DNA of 64,000 bases from Pseudomonadota bacterium (GTDB lineage Bacteria; Pseudomonadota; Alphaproteobacteria; Rhizobiales; MH13). The notes under the pieces are model-generated. The model was given only the letters and a program-made list of their open reading frames with translations. It did not search any database and was not told the origin of the DNA. The translations under genes and the position numbers were made by a program. Numbering within the stretch: position 1 is the stretch's first letter; each line of letters starts with the position of its first letter. The stretch spans positions 310,001 to 374,000 of the forward strand of contig JBCCPK010000006.1 of the NCBI GenBank assembly GCA_039024915.1, given 5' to 3'. Of this stretch, positions 1 through 9,763 are shown one piece after another.

Positions 1-1
1 C

Positions 2-880
2 CGGAAGATCGTGCACGAGCTAAAACCCGACATCGTTCATGGTCATAGCGCTAAGGGTGGGCTCTATGCGCGAATGGGTGCCTGGCGACGGCCAGCCAAG
101 GCGTTTTACACCCCACATGGTGGATCGCTGCACTACACGTGGGATGCCATGCCCGGCGCACTTTATCTGCTGGGAGAAAAGTTCCTGCTGCCACTGTGTG
201 ACCAGTTTCTGTTTGAAAGCCGTTACAGTGAATTGGGATACGCTACCAAGATCGGCGCCCCGACAGGCCGGTCGCGGGTCATTTTTAACGGCCTTGGGCA
301 AAAGGAGTTTGCCGGCAAACCGCTCACCCTGACCAACCCACAGTATGACTTCGCGTTCGTCGGGGAGATGCGCGCCATCAAGGGCGTTGATCTTCTTTTA
401 CAAGCGCTGACGATCGTGCGATCGCCGGACGATCGCCCAGCCCGCGTACTGATGCTCGGTGATGGGCCGATGCTTGATCATTACAGGAGCCTTGCCGAAA
501 GGCTCGGTGTCGATCACCAGGTAGATTTCGTCGGGCGGCGACCGGTTCGCGAGGCGTTCGAGGCAACCAACACGATTGTAGTTCCCTCACGGGCCGAGTC
601 GTTGCCGTACATCGTCATGGAGGCCATTGCTGCGGGCAAGCGCGTCGTTGCGACCAATGTTGGCGGCATCGGGGAGATTTTCGGGCCGACCCGGACGGAA
701 CTGATCGAACCTGAAAGCGCGTACGCTCTGGCCGAAGCGATGCGCGCTGATCTGCTGCCTTTAGACGAAGCAAGGCACAACGCGCTGCAGGCGCGATACG
801 AGCACGTGGCAACGAACTTCCATGTCGACCGGATGGTCGACCAGATCGCACAAAGTTACCGGGCGTTAACGACCAGTTGA
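2..880 (+). CDS. glycosyltransferase family 4 (5' end missing)
   Basis: C-terminal part of a GT4-type, GT-B fold glycosyltransferase; the frame is open to the window edge, so the true start lies outside and the GTG at 11 is internal. Visible are the end of the acceptor domain (the DIVHGHSAKGG stretch is typical of cytoplasmic sugar transferases of polysaccharide loci) and the nucleotide-sugar domain starting near FAFVGEMRAIKGVD. The EX7E catalytic motif is present as ESLPYIVME, followed by AAGKRVVATNVGG, which normally contacts the donor phosphate. Such enzymes add a hexose to a lipid-linked glycan at the inner face of the membrane. It lies 91 bp before a polyprenyl-phosphate sugar transferase gene and an O-antigen ligase gene on the same strand, which supports a role in extracellular polysaccharide or LPS assembly. 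The sugar specificity cannot be read from sequence. Confidence 0.88.
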   Translation, partial: RKIVHELKPDIVHGHSAKGGLYARMGAWRRPAKAFYTPHGGSLHYTWDAMPGALYLLGEKFLLPLCDQFLFESRYSELGYATKIGAPTGRSRVIFNGLGQKEFAGKPLTLTNPQYDFAFVGEMRAIKGVDLLLQALTIVRSPDDRPARVLMLGDGPMLDHYRSLAERLGVDHQVDFVGRRPVREAFEATNTIVVPSRAESLPYIVMEAIAAGKRVVATNVGGIGEIFGPTRTELIEPESAYALAEAMRADLLPLDEARHNALQARYEHVATNFHVDRMVDQIAQSYRALTTS

Positions 881-971
881 GCGATCGAAAACGGCTCGTT
901 CACCAGTTCGCTTAAATCCACTGCAAAGATTTGGCTGCTAGGGCTAAACATCTCTCAGGGCCAAAGGGATT

Positions 972-2540
972 GTGGGTGACATGCTGCTGAGCTCCGGCCA
1001 GATTGTCCGCGAGGAATTGAAAGCTGCCAGTTTGGACGCTGCCGGAAACGGCGCTTCAGCGTCCAAGGCTTCGGCCATGGAAACGCTTTCAGACCGAGCA
1101 CGCGAGCTCGCAGCGACCCTTGAAGGAAAGTCCTTCTCTCCAGTCATCCTGGCCGGCATCGTCCGCATGGTCGAATGGTTTGTCATTCTGCTTGTGGGCT
1201 GTGCGCTTTACCTCGGATATCTGCAGGCCGAACTTGGCTTTTCGGGCGCATACGCTGCGATCATCGCCGGGATCGCGACCGCAAGCATTATCATCTTCCA
1301 GATTCTCGGTTTGTACACGCCCTACGGAATGCGGTCCGTTGGCTACCAGGGCTTGCGGCTTGTCGCAGGTTGGACAGCTCTGTTTGGTGCGATGCTCGCG
1401 GTCGGGTTCTTCTCCAATCTGGGTGATGATGTCAGCCGCTTGTGGGTCGGACTGTTTTTTTCCATCGGCCTGCTCGCCTTGATGGTTTTCCGCAGCGGAT
1501 TGATTGCGCTTGTCAGCCATTGGACCCAACAGGGCCGGTTGATGCGCCACGCCGCCATCGTCGGCAGTGGCGGAGATGCCGAACAGCTGATCCAAGCTCT
1601 TCGCGCTTCCTCGACAAGCGACCTGAACCTGCTGGGCTTCTTTGATGATCGCAGTGCCGATCGCAGTGACGAGACATGTGCGGGCCTGCCAAACCTGGGT
1701 TCAGTGAGCGATCTGGTTGCCTTCGCTCGCATCGCACCACTCGATTTGGTGATCGTGACTTTGCCGGTCACGGCGGAGAGCCGGGTGCTGAACATGGTGC
1801 GGAAACTGTGGGTCTTGCCGATTGACGTCAGGCTGTCCGCGCACACCACAAAGCTGCGCTTTCGGCCGCGCGCCTACAGCTACATCGGCAACGTGCCGTT
1901 TTTTGCCGTCTTCGATCGCCCCCTCGCCGATTGGGACCATGTCCTAAAGGCGCTGCTCGATCGCGTGATCGGCGCTATGATGCTTATCGCCCTAGCGCCC
2001 GTCATGCTCATGACGGCCGTCGCCGTCAAACTGACCAGCAAAGGCCCCATCCTGTTCAAGCAGAAGCGCTTCGGCTTCAACAATGAGCCGATCGAAATCT
2101 ACAAGTTTCGCTCGATGTATCATGACTTGTGCGATGCCAACGCGGCGCGGGTCGTGACACGGGACGACCCACGGGTCACGCCGCTTGGTGCCTTCATCCG
2201 CAAGACCAGCCTCGATGAGTTGCCGCAACTGTTCAATGTGGTTTTCAAAGGCGACCTGTCGCTGGTTGGACCAAGGCCGCATGCCGTACAGGGCCATCTG
2301 CGCGGCACACCGTTTGAAAAGGTGATTGATGGATATTTCGCGCGCCACCGGGTGAAACCGGGCATTACCGGATGGGCACAAGTGAACGGCTGGCGCGGCG
2401 AGATGGACACGATGGAGAAATTCGAACGGCGGGTGGAGCATGACCTCTACTACATCGAGAACTGGTCCATTCTTCTCGATCTGCAGATCATAGCCATGAC
2501 CCCGCTGGCGCTGCTCACGAAAAACGAGAACGCATATTGA
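972..2540 (+). CDS. polyprenyl-phosphate hexose-1-phosphate transferase (WcaJ/ExoY-like)
   Basis: Initiating enzyme of polysaccharide synthesis that moves a sugar-1-phosphate from a nucleotide sugar to undecaprenyl phosphate. The 522-residue length fits the long polytopic form. Residues about 65-175 hold four hydrophobic helices; about 193-310 form a Rossmann-like domain (IVGSGGDAEQ); a fifth membrane segment lies near 330-355; and the catalytic sugar-transferase domain follows, with IYKFRSMY, the SLDELPQLFNV acid motif, LVGPRPHA and KPGITGWAQVNGWRG. The start is uncertain: GTG at 972 is used, ATG at 981 gives a better distance from AAAGGG at 963-968. Its TGA overlaps the TTG start of the next gene by four bases, so the two are probably translationally coupled. 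Confidence 0.9.
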   Translation: MGDMLLSSGQIVREELKAASLDAAGNGASASKASAMETLSDRARELAATLEGKSFSPVILAGIVRMVEWFVILLVGCALYLGYLQAELGFSGAYAAIIAGIATASIIIFQILGLYTPYGMRSVGYQGLRLVAGWTALFGAMLAVGFFSNLGDDVSRLWVGLFFSIGLLALMVFRSGLIALVSHWTQQGRLMRHAAIVGSGGDAEQLIQALRASSTSDLNLLGFFDDRSADRSDETCAGLPNLGSVSDLVAFARIAPLDLVIVTLPVTAESRVLNMVRKLWVLPIDVRLSAHTTKLRFRPRAYSYIGNVPFFAVFDRPLADWDHVLKALLDRVIGAMMLIALAPVMLMTAVAVKLTSKGPILFKQKRFGFNNEPIEIYKFRSMYHDLCDANAARVVTRDDPRVTPLGAFIRKTSLDELPQLFNVVFKGDLSLVGPRPHAVQGHLRGTPFEKVIDGYFARHRVKPGITGWAQVNGWRGEMDTMEKFERRVEHDLYYIENWSILLDLQIIAMTPLALLTKNENAY

Positions 2541-3868
2541 CCGACATCAGTGGGTCTCGGTTGACCGGCACCGTCGCGACCACCAATGGCCGACTGCGAT
2601 CACCCCAGTTTGCACAATCAAACGTCGATCCACGGCTTACATGGCTAGGCCTTGGGTTCATGTGGATCGTGGCGTTCTCGAGCTTCTTCGTTCTGTTTGA
2701 GCCAGCGCCCTACGAATTTCTCGCAATCGCAGCTATTGGCACCGCTTTCCTGTTTGGGATGGCCATTCCCAAGCCGATCATTTTACCGCTCGCCCTGCTG
2801 ATCGTTTATGTGGCTGGCGGCTTTGTCGGGGTCATGATCGCGCCGGATTTCGGTGAGGCGCTTTTTCAAATGAGTGTTACCGCGTTCCTCGCGTCCACTA
2901 GCCTTCTGTGGGCGTGCTTTGTCTATCGCGACACGCTGGCTCGAATGGCTTTGGTCGTGAACGCGCTGCAGTGCGGAGCGATCCTTGCGACGCTGATCGG
3001 CATTATGGGCTACTTCAATATCGGTGGTACTTTTGAGCTTTTCACGTTGTACGGACGGGCGCGCGGGCCTTTCCAGGATCCAAACGTTTTTGGCCCATTT
3101 GTGGTAGGTGGCGTCGCTTTCGCGATCTACGCGATCCTATCGCGGCCCATGAGCAAATGGCTGTTTCCGATGACCGTGATTTTGATCGGGACGCTGGGTA
3201 TTCTGCTTTCCTTTTCGCGCGGTGCCTGGGGTTTGACAGCATATTGTGCGGGCGTCATCACACTCTTGCACTTCGTTTTGACAAACAGTGCGGCGCAACG
3301 CTTGCGGGTTATCGTACTTTCAATTTGCGGCATCGCGGTGCTCACCGGCGGTGTGGTAATCGCACTATCCGTGCCGGCAATCGGCGACCTCTTCACCGTT
3401 CGCGCCAGTCTGGTTCAGAACTATGATGCGGGAGAGCTTGGCCGCTTCGGCCGGATCGTCCGCGGTTTCGCTATGGCCCCGGAATATCCGCTGGGTCTGG
3501 GCGCGTTCGGCTTCAAAGAAATCTTCGGGATTGACCCCCACAACGTGTATCTCAATGCGTTAATGGCGCACGGATGGATGGGGTTCTTCGCCTACACCAC
3601 ACTGGTTTTCCTGACCGCGTTTCACCTTCTCAAAGTGGTTTTGTACAATCCGCCCTTTCGGTCGGTTGCGATACCACTGCTGGCCCTTTTTACGGGCCTG
3701 ATGCTGGTTGGAACGTTCATCGACACCGATCGCTGGCGGCAGTTCTTTATGATGCTCGGTTTGAGTTGGGGTCTGATCGGCGCGTCAATCGCCAACCCTT
3801 ATCAACCTCGCCGGACGCACCAAAAGCGCCAAACAGTGCCATTGGCCGCCGCCTCTCTCAAAGCTTGA
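2537..3868 (+). CDS. O-antigen ligase / Wzy-type polymerase family protein
   Basis: Polytopic inner-membrane protein of 443 residues with about eleven hydrophobic segments. It carries the Wzy_C signature region: RGPFQDPNVFGPF in the middle, LLSFSRGAWG in the next helix, and the periplasmic DPHNVYLNALMAHGWMG loop whose His and Arg residues serve glycan transfer in this family. It could be a ligase that moves a finished glycan from undecaprenyl diphosphate to lipid A core or protein, or a chain polymerase; sequence does not separate these. It starts at TTG within a four-base overlap (TTGA) with the preceding sugar transferase. The context is a polysaccharide assembly locus ending at a tRNA gene. 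Confidence 0.8.
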   Translation: MTDISGSRLTGTVATTNGRLRSPQFAQSNVDPRLTWLGLGFMWIVAFSSFFVLFEPAPYEFLAIAAIGTAFLFGMAIPKPIILPLALLIVYVAGGFVGVMIAPDFGEALFQMSVTAFLASTSLLWACFVYRDTLARMALVVNALQCGAILATLIGIMGYFNIGGTFELFTLYGRARGPFQDPNVFGPFVVGGVAFAIYAILSRPMSKWLFPMTVILIGTLGILLSFSRGAWGLTAYCAGVITLLHFVLTNSAAQRLRVIVLSICGIAVLTGGVVIALSVPAIGDLFTVRASLVQNYDAGELGRFGRIVRGFAMAPEYPLGLGAFGFKEIFGIDPHNVYLNALMAHGWMGFFAYTTLVFLTAFHLLKVVLYNPPFRSVAIPLLALFTGLMLVGTFIDTDRWRQFFMMLGLSWGLIGASIANPYQPRRTHQKRQTVPLAAASLKA

Positions 3869-3928
3869 ACTTAGGTTCATCCGCACGGCCTTGCGCTGCG
3901 GGCGGTGCGGGGCTATTGACGCTGCCGT

Positions 3929-4005
3929 CGGAGCGTAGCGCAGCCCGGTAGCGCGTTCGTCTGGGGGACGAGAGGTCGTGGGTTCGAATCCCGCCGCTCC
4001 GACCA
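3929..4005 (+). tRNA. tRNA-Pro (anticodon GGG)
   Basis: A 77-base cloverleaf with encoded CCA. The acceptor arm CGGAGCG (3929-3935) pairs with CGCTCCG (3995-4001), followed by A and CCA. The anticodon stem TTCGT/ACGAG (3956-3960/3968-3972) encloses the loop CTGGGGG with GGG at 3963-3965, which reads CCC proline codons. The T arm GTGGGTTCGAATCCCGC is standard. It sits 60 bp after the polysaccharide ligase gene on the same strand. Confidence 0.97.
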
Positions 4006-4164
4006 CCTCATAAGTCCCATGCAATGGCCTTGGACGCGCATGCGTTTGCACAAGGCGCTTGAGCAAGATATCGCGCAATGCGCCCGCTGCTAACTTTGGC
4101 AGCGCGTGTTTTGCCGCCCGGTCGTTTAGGCGCTCAGGCGTTTGAGGCGAGACGGCGATCGGCG

Positions 4165-4707
4165 CTAAACGATCTCAAACGTCTCAAGATCGACTGAGGC
4201 TGCCGAAGCTTTGGGTGCGCCAGAATCTGCGCTCCCACGGTTTGCGGCGTGTCTCGCGATGCTCGGATTCTCTGGACCAAAGTATGTCTGAGTTCGAATG
4301 AATGGCTTCGGTTGAAGCACGGCGCGCGCGATCTGAAGATACAGCCGAGCAGGCGCGACGGGCTTGGCAACATAGCCATTGACCCCGAAGTCCAGCGCTC
4401 GCAAAATCTTGCTTTGCTCGTCGTGACCCGACATCATGATGACCGTTTGATAGGCTGACGGATGGCCTGGACGACGGATCTGCTGCATAATCCACTCACC
4501 CGTTCCGTCGCCAAACTCCCAGTCAAGCAAGACAATGTCAGTCTCTTTCTGGAGAATGCGGTCGAGCGTTTCTTGGGCGGATGACGTTTCCGCAATTTGC
4601 CTGGCACCAAACGCCCTTAGCGCTGGGCTGATCAGGCGCCGCATGAAACGGCTATCATCGGCCACAAGAAAGCGCAGCGAAGACAAGTCAATCTTGGGAG
4701 CTTGCAT
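4165..4707 (-). CDS. single-domain response regulator (CheY-like receiver)
   Basis: About 181 residues: a receiver domain in the first 125 and a tail of about 55 residues without a recognisable output domain. The acidic pocket is VADDS, the phosphoacceptor aspartate lies in IVLLDWEF, the switch Thr/Ser region is VIMMSGHDE, and the conserved lysine is in GYVAKP, so it should be phosphorylatable. The start at MQAPKIDL was chosen because homologous receivers begin there; upstream in-frame starts exist (ATG at 4752, TTG at 4764) and none has a good ribosome binding site. No histidine kinase gene is adjacent, so it is an orphan regulator. It may act through protein contacts or as a phosphate sink. 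Confidence 0.78.
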   Translation of the reverse strand: MQAPKIDLSSLRFLVADDSRFMRRLISPALRAFGARQIAETSSAQETLDRILQKETDIVLLDWEFGDGTGEWIMQQIRRPGHPSAYQTVIMMSGHDEQSKILRALDFGVNGYVAKPVAPARLYLQIARAVLQPKPFIRTQTYFGPENPSIARHAANRGSADSGAPKASAASVDLETFEIV

Positions 4708-4804
4708 GGTGAGGAGCTCAGCGCGCGATTGTAGGAGTGGGCACCCAGCCATGCCCGCGCGCAATTGAATACTGATAGCGTAAATTTTTGATTGCTATGG
4801 CGCG

Positions 4805-5470
4805 TTATGGCCGCTCGTCTGCGCCCGCACCGTCGGATGACGGCCCGGTCGTTCCCGGTCGCGCGTCGTCGAGCATGTTCTTACACTCAATCAAATCTCG
4901 CAAAGCTGTAGCCAACGCGTTGACATCTGCATGCGAGAGCCTCGCTCTGCCACCATTGTCTTGTGTCATTGCCGTAGTACCACCTGCCGGACGTGGTTCT
5001 CTGGCAGAGATATTGGATGTGTCGGCGTTGTGAGAAGAACTTGCGGTTTCTATGTGGGATGGCGTTGAAGCTGCCCCAGTGTGCGCCTGTTGCGGGGGTG
5101 GAGACGGCGCATCCGCTGGAACTGTTCTTGGTTGAACATCGGCGGGTGCCTTCGGAGCATCCACCTGGGGTGCAGCCTGCGGCGACCCATCGTCTCCCTG
5201 TGCGGAGACGAAAGCCACACCTTGCTCCCGCAAGATGCGTTGCACGCCTTTGATCGTGTAGCCCTCTTCATACAGAAGATGGCGGATACCCCGCAGCATC
5301 GCGATGTCCGTGGGGCGATAATAGCGCCGCCCACCGCTGCGCTTCATCGGTTTGATTTGGCTGAACCGGGTCTCCCAGAAGCGCAGGACGTGCTGCGGTA
5401 AGTCGAGAACATCAGCCGCCTCGCTTATCGTTCGAAATGCATCTGGACTTTTCGTGGAGCCACGCGCCAT
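4805..5470 (-). CDS. MerR family transcriptional regulator
   Basis: 221 residues. The N-terminal 80 residues are a MerR winged helix: [22 protein letters not shown], then the wing with [17 protein letters not shown] and the linker helix [20 protein letters not shown]. The rest is low-complexity, rich in Ala, Pro, Ser and His, with no metal-binding cysteine cluster, so there is no sign of a metal sensor. Its place just downstream of ihfA in the plsX-fabH-ihfA order is conserved in rhizobia, which suggests co-transcription rather than a local mobile origin. The ligand and targets are unknown. Confidence 0.85.
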   Translation of the reverse strand: MARGSTKSPDAFRTISEAADVLDLPQHVLRFWETRFSQIKPMKRSGGRRYYRPTDIAMLRGIRHLLYEEGYTIKGVQRILREQGVAFVSAQGDDGSPQAAPQVDAPKAPADVQPRTVPADAPSPPPQQAHTGAASTPSHIETASSSHNADTSNISAREPRPAGGTTAMTQDNGGRARLSHADVNALATALRDLIECKNMLDDARPGTTGPSSDGAGADERP

Positions 5471-5627
5471 GGGACCAGCCTACGCAACCGCAAATTGACG
5501 AACTTGACTGACCCGGGTGCCGCGAATCAGCATCGTCACCTTAGGGCAGCCAAGCGTCCGCACCCAAGAGGTTTATCGGCAAAGAAAATAGGAAATCGTC
5601 TCTCAGAGCGGCTTTCGGGGGGACCCG

Positions 5628-5930
5628 CTAGCGCTTCTGGCCTGCATCGACGCGCTGTTTAAGAATGTTGGAGGGCTTAAACACCATGACGCGACGTGGC
5701 GTGATCGGGACTTCTTGGCCAGTCTTCGGATTGCGTCCAATGCGCTCGTCTTTGTGGCGAATGACAAAGGTCCCGAACGATGAGAGCTTGATGTTCTCTC
5801 CGGCGACCGCGGCCGCCGCGATCTCTTCTATGACTGCCTCTACGAGGTCAGCGGCTTCCGCACGCGAAAGACCCACCTTCTCATAGACCGCTTCACACAA
5901 GTCCGCCCTCGTTACCGTTCCGCCAGCCAT
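5628..5930 (-). CDS. ihfA: integration host factor subunit alpha
   Basis: A 100-residue HU/IHF fold protein. Seen are the N-terminal helices ([20 protein letters not shown]), [12 protein letters not shown], and the DNA-bending arm with [22 protein letters not shown], where the proline intercalates into the minor groove. Partnered with IhfB (not in this window), it bends DNA sharply at promoters and replication or recombination sites. It lies between fabH (upstream) and the merR gene (downstream) on the same strand, with a candidate promoter of its own at 5975-6003. Confidence 0.93.
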   Translation of the reverse strand: MAGGTVTRADLCEAVYEKVGLSRAEAADLVEAVIEEIAAAAVAGENIKLSSFGTFVIRHKDERIGRNPKTGQEVPITPRRVMVFKPSNILKQRVDAGQKR

Positions 5931-5974
5931 ACCGGTCTCTTTTTACGTTTTTTTGGGTTAACGACGATGGGGCG

Positions 5975-6003
5975 TTCTAATGGGTCGTTTCGAAGCCGGT
6001 CAA
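5975..6003 (-). promoter_or_regulatory. candidate sigma70-type promoter of ihfA
   Basis: On the minus strand TTGACC (5998-6003) is followed after 17 bp by TTAGAA (5975-5980), about 45 bp upstream of the ihfA start. The -35 match is good and the -10 is moderate. The fabH-ihfA gap of 196 bp leaves room for an internal promoter. Predicted from sequence only. Confidence 0.4.
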
Positions 6004-6126
6004 TTCTCCGCACCGACAAACGCGACGAAATCGATTTGATTCGCTGAGAATCAGGGAAATATCGTTGTTTGGTCGAGACTGTTGCACGCCTGCAACGTAG
6101 CTATCGCCTTGGCAGATAACCGTTTT

Positions 6127-7122
6127 TCACATGCGCACGAGGGTGGCGCCCCAGGTGAAACCACCGCCCATCGCTTCAAGCAGACACAGATCGCCTTGCT
6201 TGATCCGGCCGTCGGCAACCGCTTCGGCAAGTGCCAGAGGAATGGAGGCAGCAGACGTGTTTCCATGATGATCGACGGTCGTCACAACCTTGGCCGGATC
6301 AATCTTCAGCTTGCTGGCCGACGCATCGATGATGCGCCTGTTGGCCTGGTGCGGGACAAACCAGTCGATATCGTCACCTGAGTATCCGGTCTGCTCGAAG
6401 ACATCCACGATCACGTCGGTGATCATGGAGACCGCGTGTTTAAAGACTTCGCGCCCTTGCATGCGCAAGACACCGGCCGTTTGCGTTGTCGAGGGACCGC
6501 CATCGACAAATAGCTTGTCCATGTGGCGACCGTCTGAGCGCAGAGCTGACGCGATGACACCGCGATCACCGGTCTGCATGGGTCCTTCCACGGCCTCCAG
6601 CACCACGGCACCAGCCCCATCAGCGAACAGGACGCAGGTTGTTCGATCCGTCCAATCGATGATCCGTGAAAAGGTCTCAGCGCCGATGACCAGCGCACGT
6701 TTTGCAAGGCCCGCGCGCAACTGTGCATCGGCGGTGGTGATGGCATAAACAAAACCGGAGCAAACTGCCTGCATGTCGAATGCAAAGCCTTGCGTCATAC
6801 CCAGGTTGGCTTGGACCTGTGTCGCCGTTGCTGGGAAGGTATGATCCGGGGTTGCTGTTGCAAGCACGATAAGATCGATGTCTTGCGCGTCCAGATTTGC
6901 GTTCTGGAGAGCGGTGCGCGCTGCGTGGGTCGCAAGGTCGCTGGTGTGTTCATCGTCGGCCGCAATGTGTCGCGATCGGATGCCGGTTCGCTGAACGATC
7001 CACTCGTCCGATGTATCGACCTTTTCGGCGAGATCATCATTGGTGACTTTATTGGCAGGGAGGTAACTCCCAACCCCCACCAAACGGCTGTAGAGCGCGG
7101 TTGAAGTGTTGCCGTCGGTCAT
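6127..7122 (-). CDS. fabH: beta-ketoacyl-ACP synthase III
   Basis: 331 residues, normal for FabH, which condenses acetyl-CoA with malonyl-ACP to start type II fatty-acid synthesis. The Cys-His-Asn triad is visible: Cys in [12 protein letters not shown], His in [12 protein letters not shown] and Asn in [12 protein letters not shown]. The start overlaps the plsX stop by four bases (ATGA), so fabH is translationally coupled to plsX, linking fatty-acid initiation with phospholipid acyl supply. Confidence 0.96.
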   Translation of the reverse strand: MTDGNTSTALYSRLVGVGSYLPANKVTNDDLAEKVDTSDEWIVQRTGIRSRHIAADDEHTSDLATHAARTALQNANLDAQDIDLIVLATATPDHTFPATATQVQANLGMTQGFAFDMQAVCSGFVYAITTADAQLRAGLAKRALVIGAETFSRIIDWTDRTTCVLFADGAGAVVLEAVEGPMQTGDRGVIASALRSDGRHMDKLFVDGGPSTTQTAGVLRMQGREVFKHAVSMITDVIVDVFEQTGYSGDDIDWFVPHQANRRIIDASASKLKIDPAKVVTTVDHHGNTSAASIPLALAEAVADGRIKQGDLCLLEAMGGGFTWGATLVRM

Positions 7123-8243
7123 GAATGTGTTCCAGTTGCGGCCACGCGCTCATCTCCATGGGGCGCGGCCTCGCTGCCAGTCGCTGCATCGTCGGGCTGC
7201 GCGGCGGCGGCCGCTTCACTCGCTTGCTGTAACTGCTCGGCAATCGTTTGGGTCAGACGATTGCGCACCATGAGCCGCGCCAAATCAATTGCCGAAGCGA
7301 TGCCAACAGCGTCCGCCCCACCATGACTTTTGACGACGGTCCCATTCAGGCCAAGAAAGATGCCACCATTGACCCGACGTGGATCAAGCTTCCGGCGCAG
7401 CGCATCAAAACCTGGTTTCGCCAACAGCGCACCCAGCTTGGTCTGCAAGCTCGCGCCCATCGCATCCCGCAAGTAACCGCTAATCTGGCGGGCCGTCCCT
7501 TCCGCCGTTTTCAAAGCAATATTGCCCGAAAAGCCTTCTGTAACCACGACATCCACCCGGCCTGTCCCGATATCATTGCCTTCGACAAACCCAATGTAAT
7601 CCAATCCGTCATAACGCGCTTCGCGCAGATGCTGGCCGGCGTTCTTTATTGGCTCCAGCCCCTTAATCTCCTCGGTCCCGACGTTCAACAGACCAACAGT
7701 TGGTCGCTCCAGGCCGAATAGCGTGCGGGCCATCGCGGACCCCATCAAGGCGAAATCAACCAGCATCTGCTTGTCGGCGCCAACAGTTGCACCAACGTCA
7801 AGGACAATCGATTCTCCCCTCGTTGTTGGCCAAATCGCAGCAATGCCGGGGCGGTCCACGGTGGGTAAGGTCTTCAGGCAGAATTTCGACATCGCCATCA
7901 GTGCGCCCGTATTGCCCGCGGATACGCAAATGTCTGCCTCGCCCTCTTTGACGGCTTCAAGCGCTTTCCACATGGATGAGGTTCGCCGGCCCTGGCGCAG
8001 CGCTTGACTTGGCTTGGCATCCATTGAAATGGCAACGTCCGTGTGGACCACGCTTGAAACCTCCCGAACCTTGGGAAAGCCAGCCAAAAGCGGATCGATC
8101 TTGGCTTCGTCACCCACCAGGACAAAACGCAGCTCGGGATAGCGCTGTTTCGATATGCCAAGACCGGGGATGATGGCGTCTGGGCCGATATCACCGCCCA
8201 TCGCATCAACCGACACCGTCAGCTGGTCTTTGCCGTGCGCCAT
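7119..8243 (-). CDS. plsX: phosphate acyltransferase
   Basis: 374 residues. PlsX converts acyl-ACP to acyl-phosphate, the acyl donor for PlsY in phosphatidic acid synthesis, as a peripheral membrane enzyme. Seen are the N-terminal [16 protein letters not shown], the [10 protein letters not shown] region and the C-terminal [14 protein letters not shown] motif. The last 45 residues are an Ala-rich variable tail. It is followed by fabH with a four-base overlap. In many bacteria rpmF lies between the DUF177 gene and plsX; here that 172-bp gap holds no such gene. Confidence 0.95.
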   Translation of the reverse strand: MAHGKDQLTVSVDAMGGDIGPDAIIPGLGISKQRYPELRFVLVGDEAKIDPLLAGFPKVREVSSVVHTDVAISMDAKPSQALRQGRRTSSMWKALEAVKEGEADICVSAGNTGALMAMSKFCLKTLPTVDRPGIAAIWPTTRGESIVLDVGATVGADKQMLVDFALMGSAMARTLFGLERPTVGLLNVGTEEIKGLEPIKNAGQHLREARYDGLDYIGFVEGNDIGTGRVDVVVTEGFSGNIALKTAEGTARQISGYLRDAMGASLQTKLGALLAKPGFDALRRKLDPRRVNGGIFLGLNGTVVKSHGGADAVGIASAIDLARLMVRNRLTQTIAEQLQQASEAAAAAQPDDAATGSEAAPHGDERVAATGTHS

Positions 8244-8415
8244 AAGGCCCTCTGTGGTTCCGATTCGGCTAAGGTCGCTGTTCAGCGCTTCACTCAGCGT
8301 GAATGGCGCGCCAAATCAAGGACGCGTCCGGACCGTCGTACTATATCCGATGGCGTCCATATTAAAGGGTATCGCTTGCATCGATCCACACGCATGAACG
8401 GCTAGGATCGCCGAT

Positions 8416-8976
8416 TCAACGGTCGGGTTGCCCGCGTAGCTGCGCCAAAACAGCAAAAGGCGATTGGCTGGCCTCAGGCGACGCTTCATCCGCAGCCGCC
8501 AAAGGGTCCGGTGCTGGCATGGGCTCTGCATCCGGATGGCGAGGATAGCGATCGATAGCCAGGGAGAAATGCTGAAAGGCCAGCTCGGCAACGTCGGCCC
8601 CCTTAGCGTGAAGCGGCTCGGGGTCATCAGCCGCAAAGGCATCCAATTCAACGTCTTCGCCGCTCTGAATTGCCTTCTCGGGCCAATAGGTTTGCTCAAA
8701 AACCTCGTTCACGGCGGCGTCGAAGGGCAAAAGGGTCTGGCTGCATACATATCCAACCGTCGCCTCAACCGAACCCTCCACCAACAGCTTTCCGCCCGAC
8801 TGGCGCTGCGCTGTGGCGCGCATTGAGAAATCGCGAACGCCAGCCAGATCACACCGATCAGCCAAACAGCCACACTGCTTATCATCAAAGTGCAAGGTGA
8901 GTTGCAGCTTTGAACCCGCCTCCTCAGGAGCGACCCACAGCTGCGGCAAGCCGGGATTTCCGCGAGACATCGTCAA
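8416..8976 (-). CDS. DUF177 (YceD-type) protein
   Basis: 186 residues of the YceD/DUF177 family, whose members are linked to 23S rRNA and large-subunit assembly and usually sit near rpmF/plsX. The central beta-rich part with FSMRATAQRQSGGKLLVEGS and the acidic FEQTYWPEKAI segment followed by DVELDAFAADD are family-like. The usual CxxC pair is degenerate: only one cysteine is seen at YVCSQTLLPF. It begins inside the upstream chaperone gene with a four-base overlap. Confidence 0.78.
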   Translation of the reverse strand: MTMSRGNPGLPQLWVAPEEAGSKLQLTLHFDDKQCGCLADRCDLAGVRDFSMRATAQRQSGGKLLVEGSVEATVGYVCSQTLLPFDAAVNEVFEQTYWPEKAIQSGEDVELDAFAADDPEPLHAKGADVAELAFQHFSLAIDRYPRHPDAEPMPAPDPLAAADEASPEASQSPFAVLAQLRGQPDR

Positions 8977-9662
8977 GGCGTGGCCTCTTTTTGTGGCGAG
9001 CCTGTCTCTTCGAGATAGCCTTTGACGAGTATGTCAACGTCCGGCCAAGCAAAGCTACCCTCACAGACGGTTGTGTCATCCTGCTGCGCCAATGCGACGT
9101 CGGCTGCCTGCAGATAGGCCGCCAGGATTCCACCGTCGACCTGCGCGTAGTGCTCAAGCTCGCTTTGCTCTAAGGCCTCGGTTTCGATGGTCTCACCACG
9201 CGCAGCAGCAGCGGTCAGAACGTCCGACCGATCGGCATGAAAGACGATGCCCCCAAGGTTGCGCATAACAACCTCGGCGAGTTGATCGCGATCGCCAGCA
9301 TCAAGCGCTTCGCCATAGGCCTTACCGCGACCCAAAAACGCTTGCGCGAGCAATTTGAGGCGTTTGGGGACCTTCCGGTCGCTAACCCCGGTTTCGCGCA
9401 AAGCGCGATCAAGGTCCTTGAACAAAACATCCGAAAACGTTTGTGCGCGTGCAGCCGCTTCCTGACGGCGATCGCCCTCCACCTTGTTGAGGCGACGCAA
9501 TGCGAGGATAGCGTGCGCCATCAGCATATCGAAACGTCCTGAAATAGTGTCGGGCACCCCTATCCGTTCATAGAGGCCTGCCTGTCGCGACGCCTCGGCA
9601 ACGTTCTGATAGATTGTGTACGGTACCGTATCGTTGCGCCGTTTCCAGAAAGCCAGCACCAT
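8973..9662 (-). CDS. ubiquinol-cytochrome c chaperone (CBP3 family)
   Basis: 229 residues matching the CBP3/UQCC1-type chaperone that assists assembly of the cytochrome bc1 complex. Family-like stretches are YERIGVPDTISGRFDMLMAH, VLFKDLDRALRETGVSDRKV and LAQAFLGRGKAYGEALDAGD, an all-helical domain. It is first in the run chaperone-DUF177-plsX-fabH and divergent from bamE with a 101-bp shared promoter region, an order common in rhizobia. Confidence 0.85.
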   Translation of the reverse strand: MVLAFWKRRNDTVPYTIYQNVAEASRQAGLYERIGVPDTISGRFDMLMAHAILALRRLNKVEGDRRQEAAARAQTFSDVLFKDLDRALRETGVSDRKVPKRLKLLAQAFLGRGKAYGEALDAGDRDQLAEVVMRNLGGIVFHADRSDVLTAAAARGETIETEALEQSELEHYAQVDGGILAAYLQAADVALAQQDDTTVCEGSFAWPDVDILVKGYLEETGSPQKEATP

Positions 9663-9763
9663 CGTGTTGCCCTATTGATTTGAGTTGGGTACGTCCACTG
9701 GCGTGCGCCACGGGCGCTTCGGACGCGCGTTCAAGCGTTTGAGGATTGTGAGGAGGTATAGGG

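Noticed and set aside
3929-4005. tRNA-Pro as an integration site for a genomic island
   Set aside because: No integrase gene and no second copy of the tRNA 3' end seen in the window.
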